From Hymenobacter wooponensis (lineage in GTDB: Bacteria; Bacteroidota; Bacteroidia; Cytophagales; Hymenobacteraceae), in assembly GCF_004745865.1 (NCBI RefSeq), contig NZ_SRKZ01000006.1, forward strand, positions 248,001 through 312,000: DNA of 64,000 nt, given 5' to 3'. Made by a program: the position numbers and the translations under genes. Below, piece after piece: positions 1 to 8,125 of the stretch. Positions within the stretch are counted from its first letter, which is position 1. Every line of letters starts with the position of its first letter. The notes beneath the pieces are model-generated. The model saw only the letters and a list, made by a program, of their open reading frames with translations, did not search any database and had not been told where the DNA came from.

Positions 1-1505
1 ACGGTGTAGTTGCCGGGAGTAGCGTACACGTGAACGGGATTTTCTTCGGTTGAGGTGCTCCCGTCACCAAACGTCCAGGCATAAGTCTTCCCGTCGAAGT
101 CAATGGGCGGGGCTCTAAAGGATATTTGCCGACACCCTGTTATCTGCGCACTAGGCCCCACGCGCAGCAGGGAGCTTTGGTTGAAGTTGACCAGGCCTAG
201 GCCACTCAGGCGAGTGCCGCCTAGCTGCAGGCTATCATCGGCGTAGCCAATTTTGGCCCCGAGCGAGTCGGGGAAGGGAATAAAGCCTACGGCGGGTTGG
301 TTGTCGCGGGCTACGTAAATCTTACCATCGGGCGCGGTCTGCATTGAGCCCAGATCGGCCGGTGTCTTCTGCTTAAGCGGAATATCCAGCTTGGTAACTG
401 GCCCGTTGCCGCTAATGTCGAATTGCAGCAGTTTAGGAGGGTTGCGCACCGTGGCATAGAGGTAGCTGCCGGGCGAAAAGCTCACACCGTAGTATTTGCC
501 GGCCCCACTGTCCACGATGTACGGCACCTGCGGGTTGGCGCTTACCTGGCCCGTGCCAGTGTCAAAGTTGAACAGCTCGACGGTGCTACTGCTGTCGCCC
601 ACTGCTTCGCTATAGCGGGCCAGAGCCAGCCGTTGCCCTTCAGGGGTCACCCTCATCTGGCCTTTGTAGCCCAGGGCCGCCACGCTCGGCGCGTGCAGGC
701 TACCGACGGTTGAAATAATGGGAGTAGTGTCTACGCCGGTTGTTCGCACACGATAGGCCAGGAAGGCATTACCCCGGTTGTTAAAGCCGGTTTTGGCGCT
801 ACCCCAGCCGTGCGCAATAACCCAAATATCGCAGCCGTTTTTATGGAATACACCCGTTAACTTCTCCGCGGTGCCGCGGGCCAGGGGCGTGTTTTTGGTG
901 GCGGCAATCACGGTGCCTGGTCCACCACCCGCAGGAATCTCTATTTCCGAATAGCTTAGGCCAACGGTGTCTTTCAGGGTGAAGAGCAGGTAACGCGTAG
1001 GTTGGCCCGCCGTGACTAGACCCGGTAGCTTGATAGGCAGGGGGCCATCGGTAGTGAAAATGCTGCCCGCCAGCCCTGTGCCGTTAGTCATCACGGTGCC
1101 GTCTCCGTTCCAAACGGTTTCGCCGTTGCTGTAAAAGAGAATTTTGCCGTCTTTATCCGACATCACCCCCGAGCCGGCAGGGGCATCCATGTCTCCATCC
1201 GTGAGCACCTTCGGTAGAGAGTCGGCGGAGGCCTGATTGAAATCTAGCCCCGCTTTAAAACCGAAATACCAGGTGTTGGCAAACTTCTCATCGGCCGCGC
1301 ACTCAGGGGATGTTGCTTGCGCAAGAGCCGTGGTAGCCGCGCCGCTCAGCAGTAGAATAGCCAGCGTTAACAGCCAACTCGCCGCCCGCTGTAGCGGCCG
1401 AAAGACGCTGGTATTGCCAGGGCATGCTGACTGGCCTAGCGAAGAAGTATGCTGGAACGAAAATGCGGTAGTAGGTAGGGCAGGATGCAGTAAGTTTTCG
1501 GGCAT
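1..1505 (-). CDS. PKD-domain secreted protein, C-terminus cut by window edge
   Basis: The frame stays open to the window edge, so the C-terminal part is missing. From the ATG the protein has an N-terminal extension, then a hydrophobic segment (WLLTLAILLLSGAATTALAQ) ending in a signal-peptidase-like site, then NTWYFGFKAGLDFN. The body has repeated short beta-rich stretches (VMSDKDGKILFYSNGETVWN, MQTAPDGKIYVARDNQ) as in bacteroidete proteins that carry a beta-propeller-like region before PKD domains. At the truncated end a PKD domain is evident: FDGKTYAWTFGDGSTSTEEN followed by PVHVYATPGNYTV. Such proteins are usually exported, and in this phylum often end in a gliding or type IX sorting domain, which cannot be seen here. 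The role is inferred to be cell-surface or adhesive; the exact function is unknown. Confidence 0.75.
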   Translation of the reverse strand, partial: MPENLLHPALPTTAFSFQHTSSLGQSACPGNTSVFRPLQRAASWLLTLAILLLSGAATTALAQATSPECAADEKFANTWYFGFKAGLDFNQASADSLPKVLTDGDMDAPAGSGVMSDKDGKILFYSNGETVWNGDGTVMTNGTGLAGSIFTTDGPLPIKLPGLVTAGQPTRYLLFTLKDTVGLSYSEIEIPAGGGPGTVIAATKNTPLARGTAEKLTGVFHKNGCDIWVIAHGWGSAKTGFNNRGNAFLAYRVRTTGVDTTPIISTVGSLHAPSVAALGYKGQMRVTPEGQRLALARYSEAVGDSSSTVELFNFDTGTGQVSANPQVPYIVDSGAGKYYGVSFSPGSYLYATVRNPPKLLQFDISGNGPVTKLDIPLKQKTPADLGSMQTAPDGKIYVARDNQPAVGFIPFPDSLGAKIGYADDSLQLGGTRLSGLGLVNFNQSSLLRVGPSAQITGCRQISFRAPPIDFDGKTYAWTFGDGSTSTEENPVHVYATPGNYT

Positions 1506-1995
1506 AGAGAGGCAAGTAAGCAGGCGAAGTAGTAAGCGGATACTCAAAAAGATAAGTATTACTCACTGCCCTTAAGGAACGAAACCTGATAGCGAATTAG
1601 TGCTTAGAAAAACTCAACTATCCGGTTTTAGTAAAGCTAAGCACTGCCCGCCAGCTTTGTGCAAACTAATATCCGAATAGTGCCGCAACTTCCTCTATTC
1701 AATACCGTCTAGCTTAGCGAAGCCAACTTCCTGCTGTGACTTCGTATTTGCCGCTTTCAACCCACTCCTTCCCCTTTTCCCGCCGGCTTCTGGTTTGCCA
1801 TCTTTATTGCCCTTCGGCACCAACGCCAGCGGCAGCAAGTACGCTTTTCTTACAGCGTTGTATTGGAAATTGCCTCAGGAAAACCTGGGGTTAACTAGTC
1901 TGTTGGCTACTCTACAAGTACTCTTATTATGTTGCCACATGTGACTGACGCCTTTCATTAGCAACAGTTACTCTTATCTTAGTAAGCGCGGCTTC
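1506..1995. other. intergenic region between divergent genes
   Basis: About 490 bases separate the minus-strand PKD gene from the plus-strand kinase. I see no convincing coding frame and no strong hairpin. It is AT-richer than the flanking genes and presumably holds two divergent promoters, but I could not assign -33/-7 elements with confidence. Confidence 0.5.
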
Positions 1996-4900
1996 GTGAG
2001 GCAGCTTTCAGTAATCAATAGTAGCCAACCAGAGGCCAGGGCAAGCCCCTGCATTCATATGCAAGAACCACCTTTTGCAGGGCTCTCTTCGCAGGAACAC
2101 ACGTATCAAAACACGTATCAAAAGCTGCAGCCAGAAGTCGTCTCAAACATGCGTCGATCCGAGGAGCAATTTCGACTGCTAGTAACTGCCAGTGCCGATA
2201 TGGTGTTCAAAATGAGCGCCGACTGGCGCCACATGCATCAACTTGTCGGCCAAGACTTCTTGGCTACCTCCCCCGCCACTACAAGCTCGTGGCTACAAAC
2301 CTATTTGCCAGCTGATGAGCAAGCTCCCACATCGGCTATTATTGCGGAGGCTATTCGCACCAAAAGCTTATTTGAGCACGAACATCGGGTTATCCGCGCC
2401 GATGGCTCCGTGGGGTGGGTACACTCCCGGGCAGTACCCGTACTCAGCGCGCAGGGCGACATTGTGGAGTGGCTAGGCACGGCCCAAGATATTACCTCCC
2501 GCAAGCAAGCCGAGCAGGAGTTGTTGCGTCTGAAAGACGAAGTAGCCCAACGTGCCCAAAACAACTACCGAACTTTGTTCAATGCCATTGACGAGGGCTT
2601 TTGCGTGTTAGAGCTGCAATTCGACGCCGATGGCAATGCCGTAGACTGGATCTATCGTGAAGCCAACCCTGCCTTTGAACTGCAAACCGGCTACCACAAT
2701 CCCGTAGGCCAGCGCATTAGCTACTTCCAGCCTAACCTTGAGCGCAGTTGGTTCGATCAGTTTGCGCAGGTTGCTAGAACTGGTGAGCCAACGCGTTTTG
2801 AGCAGCAAACTTCTGCCATGAACCGCTGGTACGATGTGTATGCCTTTCGCGTGGGAGATGCCAACCACCACTTGGTGTCACTGTTGTTTACGGACATAAG
2901 CGAGCGAAAACGTCAAGAGCACAGGCAAGCCTTCCTGCTGCAGCTCGACGACCGATTACGGCCGCTGTCTGACCCGATTGATATTCAGTATCAGGCTGCA
3001 TGCGCGCTAGGCCAGTACCTGGGGGCTAGCCGGGTGGGCTACGCCGAGGATCAGGGCGACGATGCCCACATTGTGGTCACGCGCAATTACACCCAGGTTG
3101 GCGTGCCCAGCATCGAGGGCCGTTATCACTACAACGACTACGGCCCTGCATTACTTGCCGCTTTTAAGGAAGGGCGAACTGTGGTGCGCCCCGATATTGC
3201 CAACGACCCCACGCTCACCGATGAGGAGAAACAGGCCCATGCCGCGCTCCAGCTGGGCGCCACCGTCAATGTGCCGCTACGCAAAGATGGGCAGCTCATT
3301 GCAGTGCTGTTCATGCACTACCCGGTAGCCCACGCCTGGACTGGCCCCGAGTTAGCCCTACTAGAGGACACGGCTGAGCGCACCTGGGCAGCAGTAGTGC
3401 GTAGCCGCACCGAGGCGGCCCTACGCGACAGCGAAGAGCGATTCCGCAACTTGGTGGTAGCGCATGCCTATGCCATATGGGAAACTGAAGCTGACGGGCA
3501 GATAGTGGAGGATAGTCCCAGCTGGCGGAGTTACACTGGCCAGAGCCTAGACGAATGGCTGGGCTTCGGCTGGCTCGATGCCATCTATCCTGAGGACCGG
3601 GACTATGCCAGACGCCAGTGGCAGGAGGCGGTGGCAGTGGAAGGCACAGTTAATGCTGAATTCCGAGTGCGCTCGGCCGCTGGCGGTTACCGCTGGACCA
3701 ACGTGCGCGCCACCCCTATCCGGGATGCGCAGGGCCGTATCAGCAAGTGGATGGGCATGAACATCGACATCCAGAACCAGAAAACAACCGACGAAGCCTT
3801 GCGCCAATCGGAAAAGCGCCTGCGCATTGCACTGGAAGCCGCCAAGCTGGGCACCTGGAACTGGAACGTAACCACGGACGAAATTCTCTGGAACGCCCGC
3901 CATTACCAGCAGTTTGGCCTAGAGACCAGCCCCGGCCCACTAACCTCTACGGACTTCGCACGCCACCTGCACCCCGACGACCGCGCCGCCGTGCTACAGC
4001 GCCTGCAAGACGCCGTAGATGAGCATGGCTTGTTCGAGGCTGAATTTAGAATAATTACGGCCCAAGGCACAGTACGCTGGATGAGCAGCCACGGCCAAGC
4101 CACTGATACGGGTCCCAACGGCCGCGCTCGCCGCATGAGCGGGGTGCTGCTCGACATCACAGAGAGCAAGCAGGCTGAGCAACAGCAGCAGGAACTGGCC
4201 GCCTCACTAGAGCGCAAGGTAAAGCGCCGCACCCAGGCCCTGCAGGAAAGTCGCGACCTGCTCCAATCCGTCTACGACACCAGTCTTATCGGCATGGCCG
4301 TGCTGAAAGCGGAGCGTGATGCCTCCGGTAGTATTGAGGATTTCACCTTCGTGTCTGTTAATCGTAAGCTGCAGCAGGAAACTGGACACGACGATTTGGT
4401 GGGCCAGCGCTTCACTTCCATTTTTCCGGGCATTGAGTTCAACGGGCTGCTGACAATAATGTGTCGTGCGGTGGAAACCGGCGAGCCGCAGCAAACCGAG
4501 TACTATTACCCACACGAAGACTTTCGGCAGTGGTATTCGTCGATGTATGTGCAGCTCGGCGACGGTGTGGTGGTTACTACTCTCAATATCACTGAGCGCA
4601 AACTGGCTGAAGAAGAGCGCCTGCGTCAATTCACCTTGTTGCAACAGGCTGAGTCGGTTGCGCAGTTGGGTAGTTGGGGGTACGAGCCGGCCGTAGGTAC
4701 CTTGCGGTGGTCGGCGGGCATGTATCGCCTCTTTGGTTTACCGGAGGGCAGCCCCGTAACTCCTAGTATTTACCTCGACTACGTGGTGCCGGAAGACCGC
4801 CCAGTGGCCGAGCGGCTGGTGCACTGCCTCACGCAGGAGCCTTGTGATTCAGAAGTAACGCTACGGCTGCGCATAGCCGATAAGGTGAAAACCATGTGCG

Positions 4901-5658
4901 TTAAAGCGGTGGTACTGGCGGCCGCCCCGGAGCAGCCCGCCCGCTTGCTTGGCGTAGACCTGGACATTTCCACTGTGCACCGCCTAGAGCAAGACAACCT
5001 GCGCATGCGCCTGGAGCAGCAGCAGGCGTTGTTTAACGTTGTGCTGGAAGCGCAAGAGGCGGAGCGCAAGCGTATCGGAGAAGCTCTGCACAACGGAGTA
5101 GGCCAGCTGCTCTACGCCACTAAGCTTCAACTCGATCAGACCCGGACGCAGGTGCCTGAAGCCGCCTGGACCCGCGCCCACGGCCTGCTCGCCGACGCTA
5201 TTCGCCAGACCCGTGCCATCTCACACGAACTAGTGCCCTTGGTGCTGACGGAGTTTGGGCTGGAAGTAGCAGTTCAAGACATTTGCCGGACGCTCAGCAC
5301 GGCACAGCTGATCTTCGAGTGCCACATCGCGCTCGACGAGTTGCCCCGGCCCCTGCCCCAGCAGTTACAGGTGGCTCTATACCGCATGGCCCAGGAACTC
5401 GCCCAGAACATTGTCAGGCATGCCCAGGCCACAGAAGCCAGCTTAGCACTAGAAGCAGTACCCGGCTACATACTGCTTCGCGCTGAGGATAACGGGGTAG
5501 GGTTTCCGGCCAAGGGAGCCACCAGCATAGGCCTAGGCTTACGTAGTATCCGCGACCGGGTAGCCCTGCTAGGTGGCATTGTGGATGCTGGCTCCTCGCC
5601 ACGAGTAGGCACGTACGTGCGCATCCGCATTCCCTTCTTCATTGACCCGGCTCATTAG
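1996..5658 (+). CDS. multi-PAS/GAF sensor histidine kinase, NarL/DesK-type (HPK7)
   Basis: A soluble sensor kinase of about 1220 residues with no transmembrane segment seen. In order: PAS (about 55-175), PAS (190-310), GAF (320-470), PAS (480-600), PAS (610-725), PAS (750-875), a degenerate PAS (885-990), then the kinase core. Most PAS units end in the usual PAC sequence (DITSRKQAEQ, DISERKRQEH, NITERKLAEE). The dimerisation helix carries AERKRIGEALHNGVGQLL with the phospho-acceptor His1032, the pattern of kinases that pair with LuxR/NarL-type regulators. The ATPase domain shows an N box (QNIVRHAQA), a G1 box (EDNGVGF) and GLGLRSIRDRV. No response regulator is adjacent, so it is an orphan kinase here. 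The start is GTG; an in-frame ATG 63 bases downstream (MQEPPF) is an equally plausible start. The signal sensed is unknown. Confidence 0.88.
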   Translation: MRQLSVINSSQPEARASPCIHMQEPPFAGLSSQEHTYQNTYQKLQPEVVSNMRRSEEQFRLLVTASADMVFKMSADWRHMHQLVGQDFLATSPATTSSWLQTYLPADEQAPTSAIIAEAIRTKSLFEHEHRVIRADGSVGWVHSRAVPVLSAQGDIVEWLGTAQDITSRKQAEQELLRLKDEVAQRAQNNYRTLFNAIDEGFCVLELQFDADGNAVDWIYREANPAFELQTGYHNPVGQRISYFQPNLERSWFDQFAQVARTGEPTRFEQQTSAMNRWYDVYAFRVGDANHHLVSLLFTDISERKRQEHRQAFLLQLDDRLRPLSDPIDIQYQAACALGQYLGASRVGYAEDQGDDAHIVVTRNYTQVGVPSIEGRYHYNDYGPALLAAFKEGRTVVRPDIANDPTLTDEEKQAHAALQLGATVNVPLRKDGQLIAVLFMHYPVAHAWTGPELALLEDTAERTWAAVVRSRTEAALRDSEERFRNLVVAHAYAIWETEADGQIVEDSPSWRSYTGQSLDEWLGFGWLDAIYPEDRDYARRQWQEAVAVEGTVNAEFRVRSAAGGYRWTNVRATPIRDAQGRISKWMGMNIDIQNQKTTDEALRQSEKRLRIALEAAKLGTWNWNVTTDEILWNARHYQQFGLETSPGPLTSTDFARHLHPDDRAAVLQRLQDAVDEHGLFEAEFRIITAQGTVRWMSSHGQATDTGPNGRARRMSGVLLDITESKQAEQQQQELAASLERKVKRRTQALQESRDLLQSVYDTSLIGMAVLKAERDASGSIEDFTFVSVNRKLQQETGHDDLVGQRFTSIFPGIEFNGLLTIMCRAVETGEPQQTEYYYPHEDFRQWYSSMYVQLGDGVVVTTLNITERKLAEEERLRQFTLLQQAESVAQLGSWGYEPAVGTLRWSAGMYRLFGLPEGSPVTPSIYLDYVVPEDRPVAERLVHCLTQEPCDSEVTLRLRIADKVKTMCVKAVVLAAAPEQPARLLGVDLDISTVHRLEQDNLRMRLEQQQALFNVVLEAQEAERKRIGEALHNGVGQLLYATKLQLDQTRTQVPEAAWTRAHGLLADAIRQTRAISHELVPLVLTEFGLEVAVQDICRTLSTAQLIFECHIALDELPRPLPQQLQVALYRMAQELAQNIVRHAQATEASLALEAVPGYILLRAEDNGVGFPAKGATSIGLGLRSIRDRVALLGGIVDAGSSPRVGTYVRIRIPFFIDPAH

Positions 5659-5781
5659 CCAAAGCAGGCTTATCGATGTTCACTCCGGTCAGATGCTTGA
5701 TATTCCGGCTTACCTGCAGGCAGGGCGCGGGCGCTGAAAAAGTTCGGTACTTGCCGCCACTACCCTTACTTATGCCAGCTC

Positions 5782-6525
5782 ATGCGCCCTGCTGATACTC
5801 GCCACCGCGGCCCGCACCCGAACGACGAGCGACTATTTGCGCCAAAGTGGGTACCAGTGCTGCGCCGCGCCGTTGCGGAGCTCTCGTGGCTACTCACCCG
5901 AGGCTACCCGCCAAGCGCCACCCTCAAGCTAGTAGGCGACCGATATGCACTGACTGAGCGCCAGCGCTGGGCCGTAGGCCGCGCTGCCTGCACCGATGAG
6001 CAGTACACTCAGCGTACTGCCACGCGTCTACCGGCTACAGGCCTAGGAGGCCGCCCCGTATCCATTGACGGTTTTAACCTGATTATCACTCTCGAAACAG
6101 CCCTGAGCGGCGGAGTGGTGTTGCGGGGCCGCGACGGAGCCCTGCGTGACTTGTCCAGCATTCACGGTACCTACCGTGCAGTGCAGGAAACTGACCGGGC
6201 CATTCGGCTGGCGGCTGCCGCCTTGCATGAATTGGCGCCCGGCCCCGTGCGGTGGCTGCTCGATCAGCCGGTATCAAATAGCGGACGCCTTGCCGCGCGT
6301 TTGCGTGAGTTGGGTCCAGAGCTTGGGTTGCCTTGGACGGCTGAGGTAGTAATGAACCCCGACCGGGTACTAGCTGAGACTACGGATATTGTCGTGACCT
6401 CCGATTCTGCTATACTCGACCGTGCCGAGGCTTGGCTTAATCTAGCCGCCTTGGCACTAGAATCTGAATCAGCCTATTGGCTGCTCGATTTAGATAAGGA
6501 CGACGAAAGCCACAAAGCATTCTAA
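5782..6525 (+). CDS. DUF434 domain-containing protein
   Basis: A soluble protein of 247 residues. The N-terminal part (about 25-75) matches my memory of DUF434: AVAELSWLLTRGYPPSATLKLVGDRYALTERQRWAVGRAAC. The remainder (ISIDGFNLIITLETALSGGVV-like, then a conserved LLDQPVSNSG and VVTSDSAILDRA) resembles the domain that accompanies DUF434 in many bacteria and archaea. Residues such as DGFN and the late TSDSAILD could suit a nuclease-like or PIN-like fold, but that is only inference. It stands alone between the kinase and a minus-strand gene. No function is established to my knowledge. Confidence 0.8.
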   Translation: MRPADTRHRGPHPNDERLFAPKWVPVLRRAVAELSWLLTRGYPPSATLKLVGDRYALTERQRWAVGRAACTDEQYTQRTATRLPATGLGGRPVSIDGFNLIITLETALSGGVVLRGRDGALRDLSSIHGTYRAVQETDRAIRLAAAALHELAPGPVRWLLDQPVSNSGRLAARLRELGPELGLPWTAEVVMNPDRVLAETTDIVVTSDSAILDRAEAWLNLAALALESESAYWLLDLDKDDESHKAF

Positions 6526-6632
6526 CAGGCGTTGCGTAGCTCGTATGCGCAATGCACTAGGCTTTAGGGTACGCACCTCGTGTTCCTTTTTCTTGAAAAG
6601 CAAGTACCAATAAAAGCTACTGCGTAGGCCAC

Positions 6633-7277
6633 CTAATGGTCGCTCATTACGCCTGCTTTTACGGCAACTGTGATACGGTTTTCGGCGGGAGGCACGGGGC
6701 AGGAATAAACTGGGCTGTAGGCGCAAAAGGGATTGTAGGCCTGGTTGAAATCCACTACCGCTTGTCCCTGCTGAATCTGCCCCAGACGCATATCAATATA
6801 GCGGCCTCCGCCGTAGCTGGTGTGGCCGTTGGTGGGGTCGGTGAAGGGTATAAACAAGTAATCTTCAAAGCCTGGTTTTTGCTTCAGGTCCAGGCTTTGG
6901 TACACGGTAAGTTGCTGGGGCTTACCTTCCAGCACAAACTGTAGCTCTCCGTACTTCTGGTATAGTGGCCTACGAGCCGTGCTAGTAGGCATTGGGAAGG
7001 GAGCTTGGGTAGAATCACGCACGAAGCGTGCCAACACGCAGCAGTGGTAGTTTAGTGGGAAGAAGGCTAGGCCAGTAAACTTCTTGCGCACCTCCGGCGG
7101 CAGCGGCGACTCAGCCGGGTTGCGGTACTCCGCATTCAACATCTGCTGAAACTTAGTTACCGCCTGCGCATGCTCTTGCCAAGTAGGCCGCTTACCGGGC
7201 GTTTGTGCGGCCGCCACTGTGGCAGCGATCAAGCAGATTAGGAGAATATACAACGGCCGAAAGTAGTGCTGAACCAT
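6633..7277 (-). CDS. DUF1684 domain-containing exported protein
   Basis: A 214-residue protein. The N-terminus MVQHYFRPLYILLICLIAAT with a following AAAQ is a signal peptide. The body has the DUF1684 hallmarks: LAFFPLNYHCCVLARFVRD, a beta-rich middle (GELQFVLEGKPQQLTVYQS), FIPFTDPTNGHTSYGGGRYI and the C-terminal DFNQAYNPFCAYSPVYSCPVPP. I chose the ATG at MVQHY because an upstream in-frame ATG would only add eight residues in front of a clear signal peptide. A TACTTTG element lies four bases before this ATG, suggesting a very short leader. It follows the exonuclease gene by about 50 bases on the same strand. The function of the family is not known. Confidence 0.82.
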   Translation of the reverse strand: MVQHYFRPLYILLICLIAATVAAAQTPGKRPTWQEHAQAVTKFQQMLNAEYRNPAESPLPPEVRKKFTGLAFFPLNYHCCVLARFVRDSTQAPFPMPTSTARRPLYQKYGELQFVLEGKPQQLTVYQSLDLKQKPGFEDYLFIPFTDPTNGHTSYGGGRYIDMRLGQIQQGQAVVDFNQAYNPFCAYSPVYSCPVPPAENRITVAVKAGVMSDH

Positions 7278-7326
7278 GCTGCAAAGTACGCGCCCGCACA
7301 CTAGTGGCCTAGCAGCACCTACCCCA

Positions 7327-7929
7327 CTATTGCTCCCGCACCTGCTGATACATGGGTAGCTCGTAGAAGGGCCGCAGCAGTTGTATCACATCCAACGCAT
7401 CGGCTAGCGCTTGGTGCGCCACCGTGTCGTCCTCGAAATGGGCCCGAGCCTTACACGTCTGCATGGTGGGTAAGCGAGTGTCTTTGCGCCAGTTGAGGTA
7501 GAAGGCCGCCGGATCAAGCATAGCAGGCTCAGCGCGTACCAGTGAACCATAGCCCGGCAGCTCCCGCAGAAAGCCCAGGTCAAAAGAGGCAATGTTCTTG
7601 CCGGCCATTACTACAGCCACGCAGTCTTGCTTATCGGGCTTAAAGTTTTGGCCTAGCAAAAACTCCCGCAGCTGGGACAGCAGTTCGTCGGGTGTGCACA
7701 GCTCAGGGTTGGGCTCTTTGCGTGCCAACTCCTGCAGCAAGCCCGCGTTCAGCGCCAAAGCCCCAGCCGTACCCACGTACTCGGCGTGGCGCACCACGCG
7801 CCGAAACGCGGGCAGCTCTGCTAGGGGTCGCAGGTGCTTGGTGTCTTCCACCACGGCGGCCAGCTCCAGAATCTGGTGACGCTGAGGTTTACCGCCGGTA
7901 GTTTCGAGGTCGAGGGAGATATAACGCAT
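7327..7929 (-). CDS. DEDDh 3'-5' exonuclease (DnaQ/RNase T-like)
   Basis: A 200-residue exonuclease domain protein. It begins MRYISLDLETTGG, giving the first acidic pair (D7, E9) of the DEDD signature. It continues with a middle motif (GKNIASFDLGFLREL) supplying the second Asp and ends with AHQALADALDVIQLL, which provides the final His and Asp, placing it in the DEDDh subgroup. The family removes nucleotides from 3' ends of DNA or RNA using two metal ions. Length fits a stand-alone exonuclease rather than the proofreading subunit of Pol III. It is divergent from polA, so it may act in DNA repair or RNA trimming, but the context does not decide between these. Confidence 0.8.
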   Translation of the reverse strand: MRYISLDLETTGGKPQRHQILELAAVVEDTKHLRPLAELPAFRRVVRHAEYVGTAGALALNAGLLQELARKEPNPELCTPDELLSQLREFLLGQNFKPDKQDCVAVVMAGKNIASFDLGFLRELPGYGSLVRAEPAMLDPAAFYLNWRKDTRLPTMQTCKARAHFEDDTVAHQALADALDVIQLLRPFYELPMYQQVREQ

Positions 7930-8113
7930 CTAGGCCAGTACGGACCTTGCTGGGTGGGCGTTGACCGGAGCAACGCAGACCTTTCCTTGCCTTTGCTTTT
8001 CAGCAATGCTACCAAAACGTAAATTAAACCGTACCACCACCGTAATGCTTTGTATATAAGTTAGGGGGTAAAACCACCGCTCTACTGCCGCCTCAGCGGC
8101 CTGTTTCATTCCG

Positions 8114-8121
8114 TACCTTCG
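8114..8121 (+). promoter_or_regulatory. candidate -7 element of polA
   Basis: TACCTTCG resembles the bacteroidete -7 consensus TAnnTTTG with one mismatch, and it ends four bases before the polA ATG. A transcript from it would have almost no leader. I could not find a clear TTTG -33 element at the expected distance. Confidence 0.35.
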
Positions 8122-8125
8122 CTCC

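Noticed and set aside
1303..1566. 87-codon minus-strand frame overlapping the start of the PKD gene in another frame
   Set aside because: The adjacent frame gives a signal peptide and a continuous PKD-domain protein; this one is its shadow.
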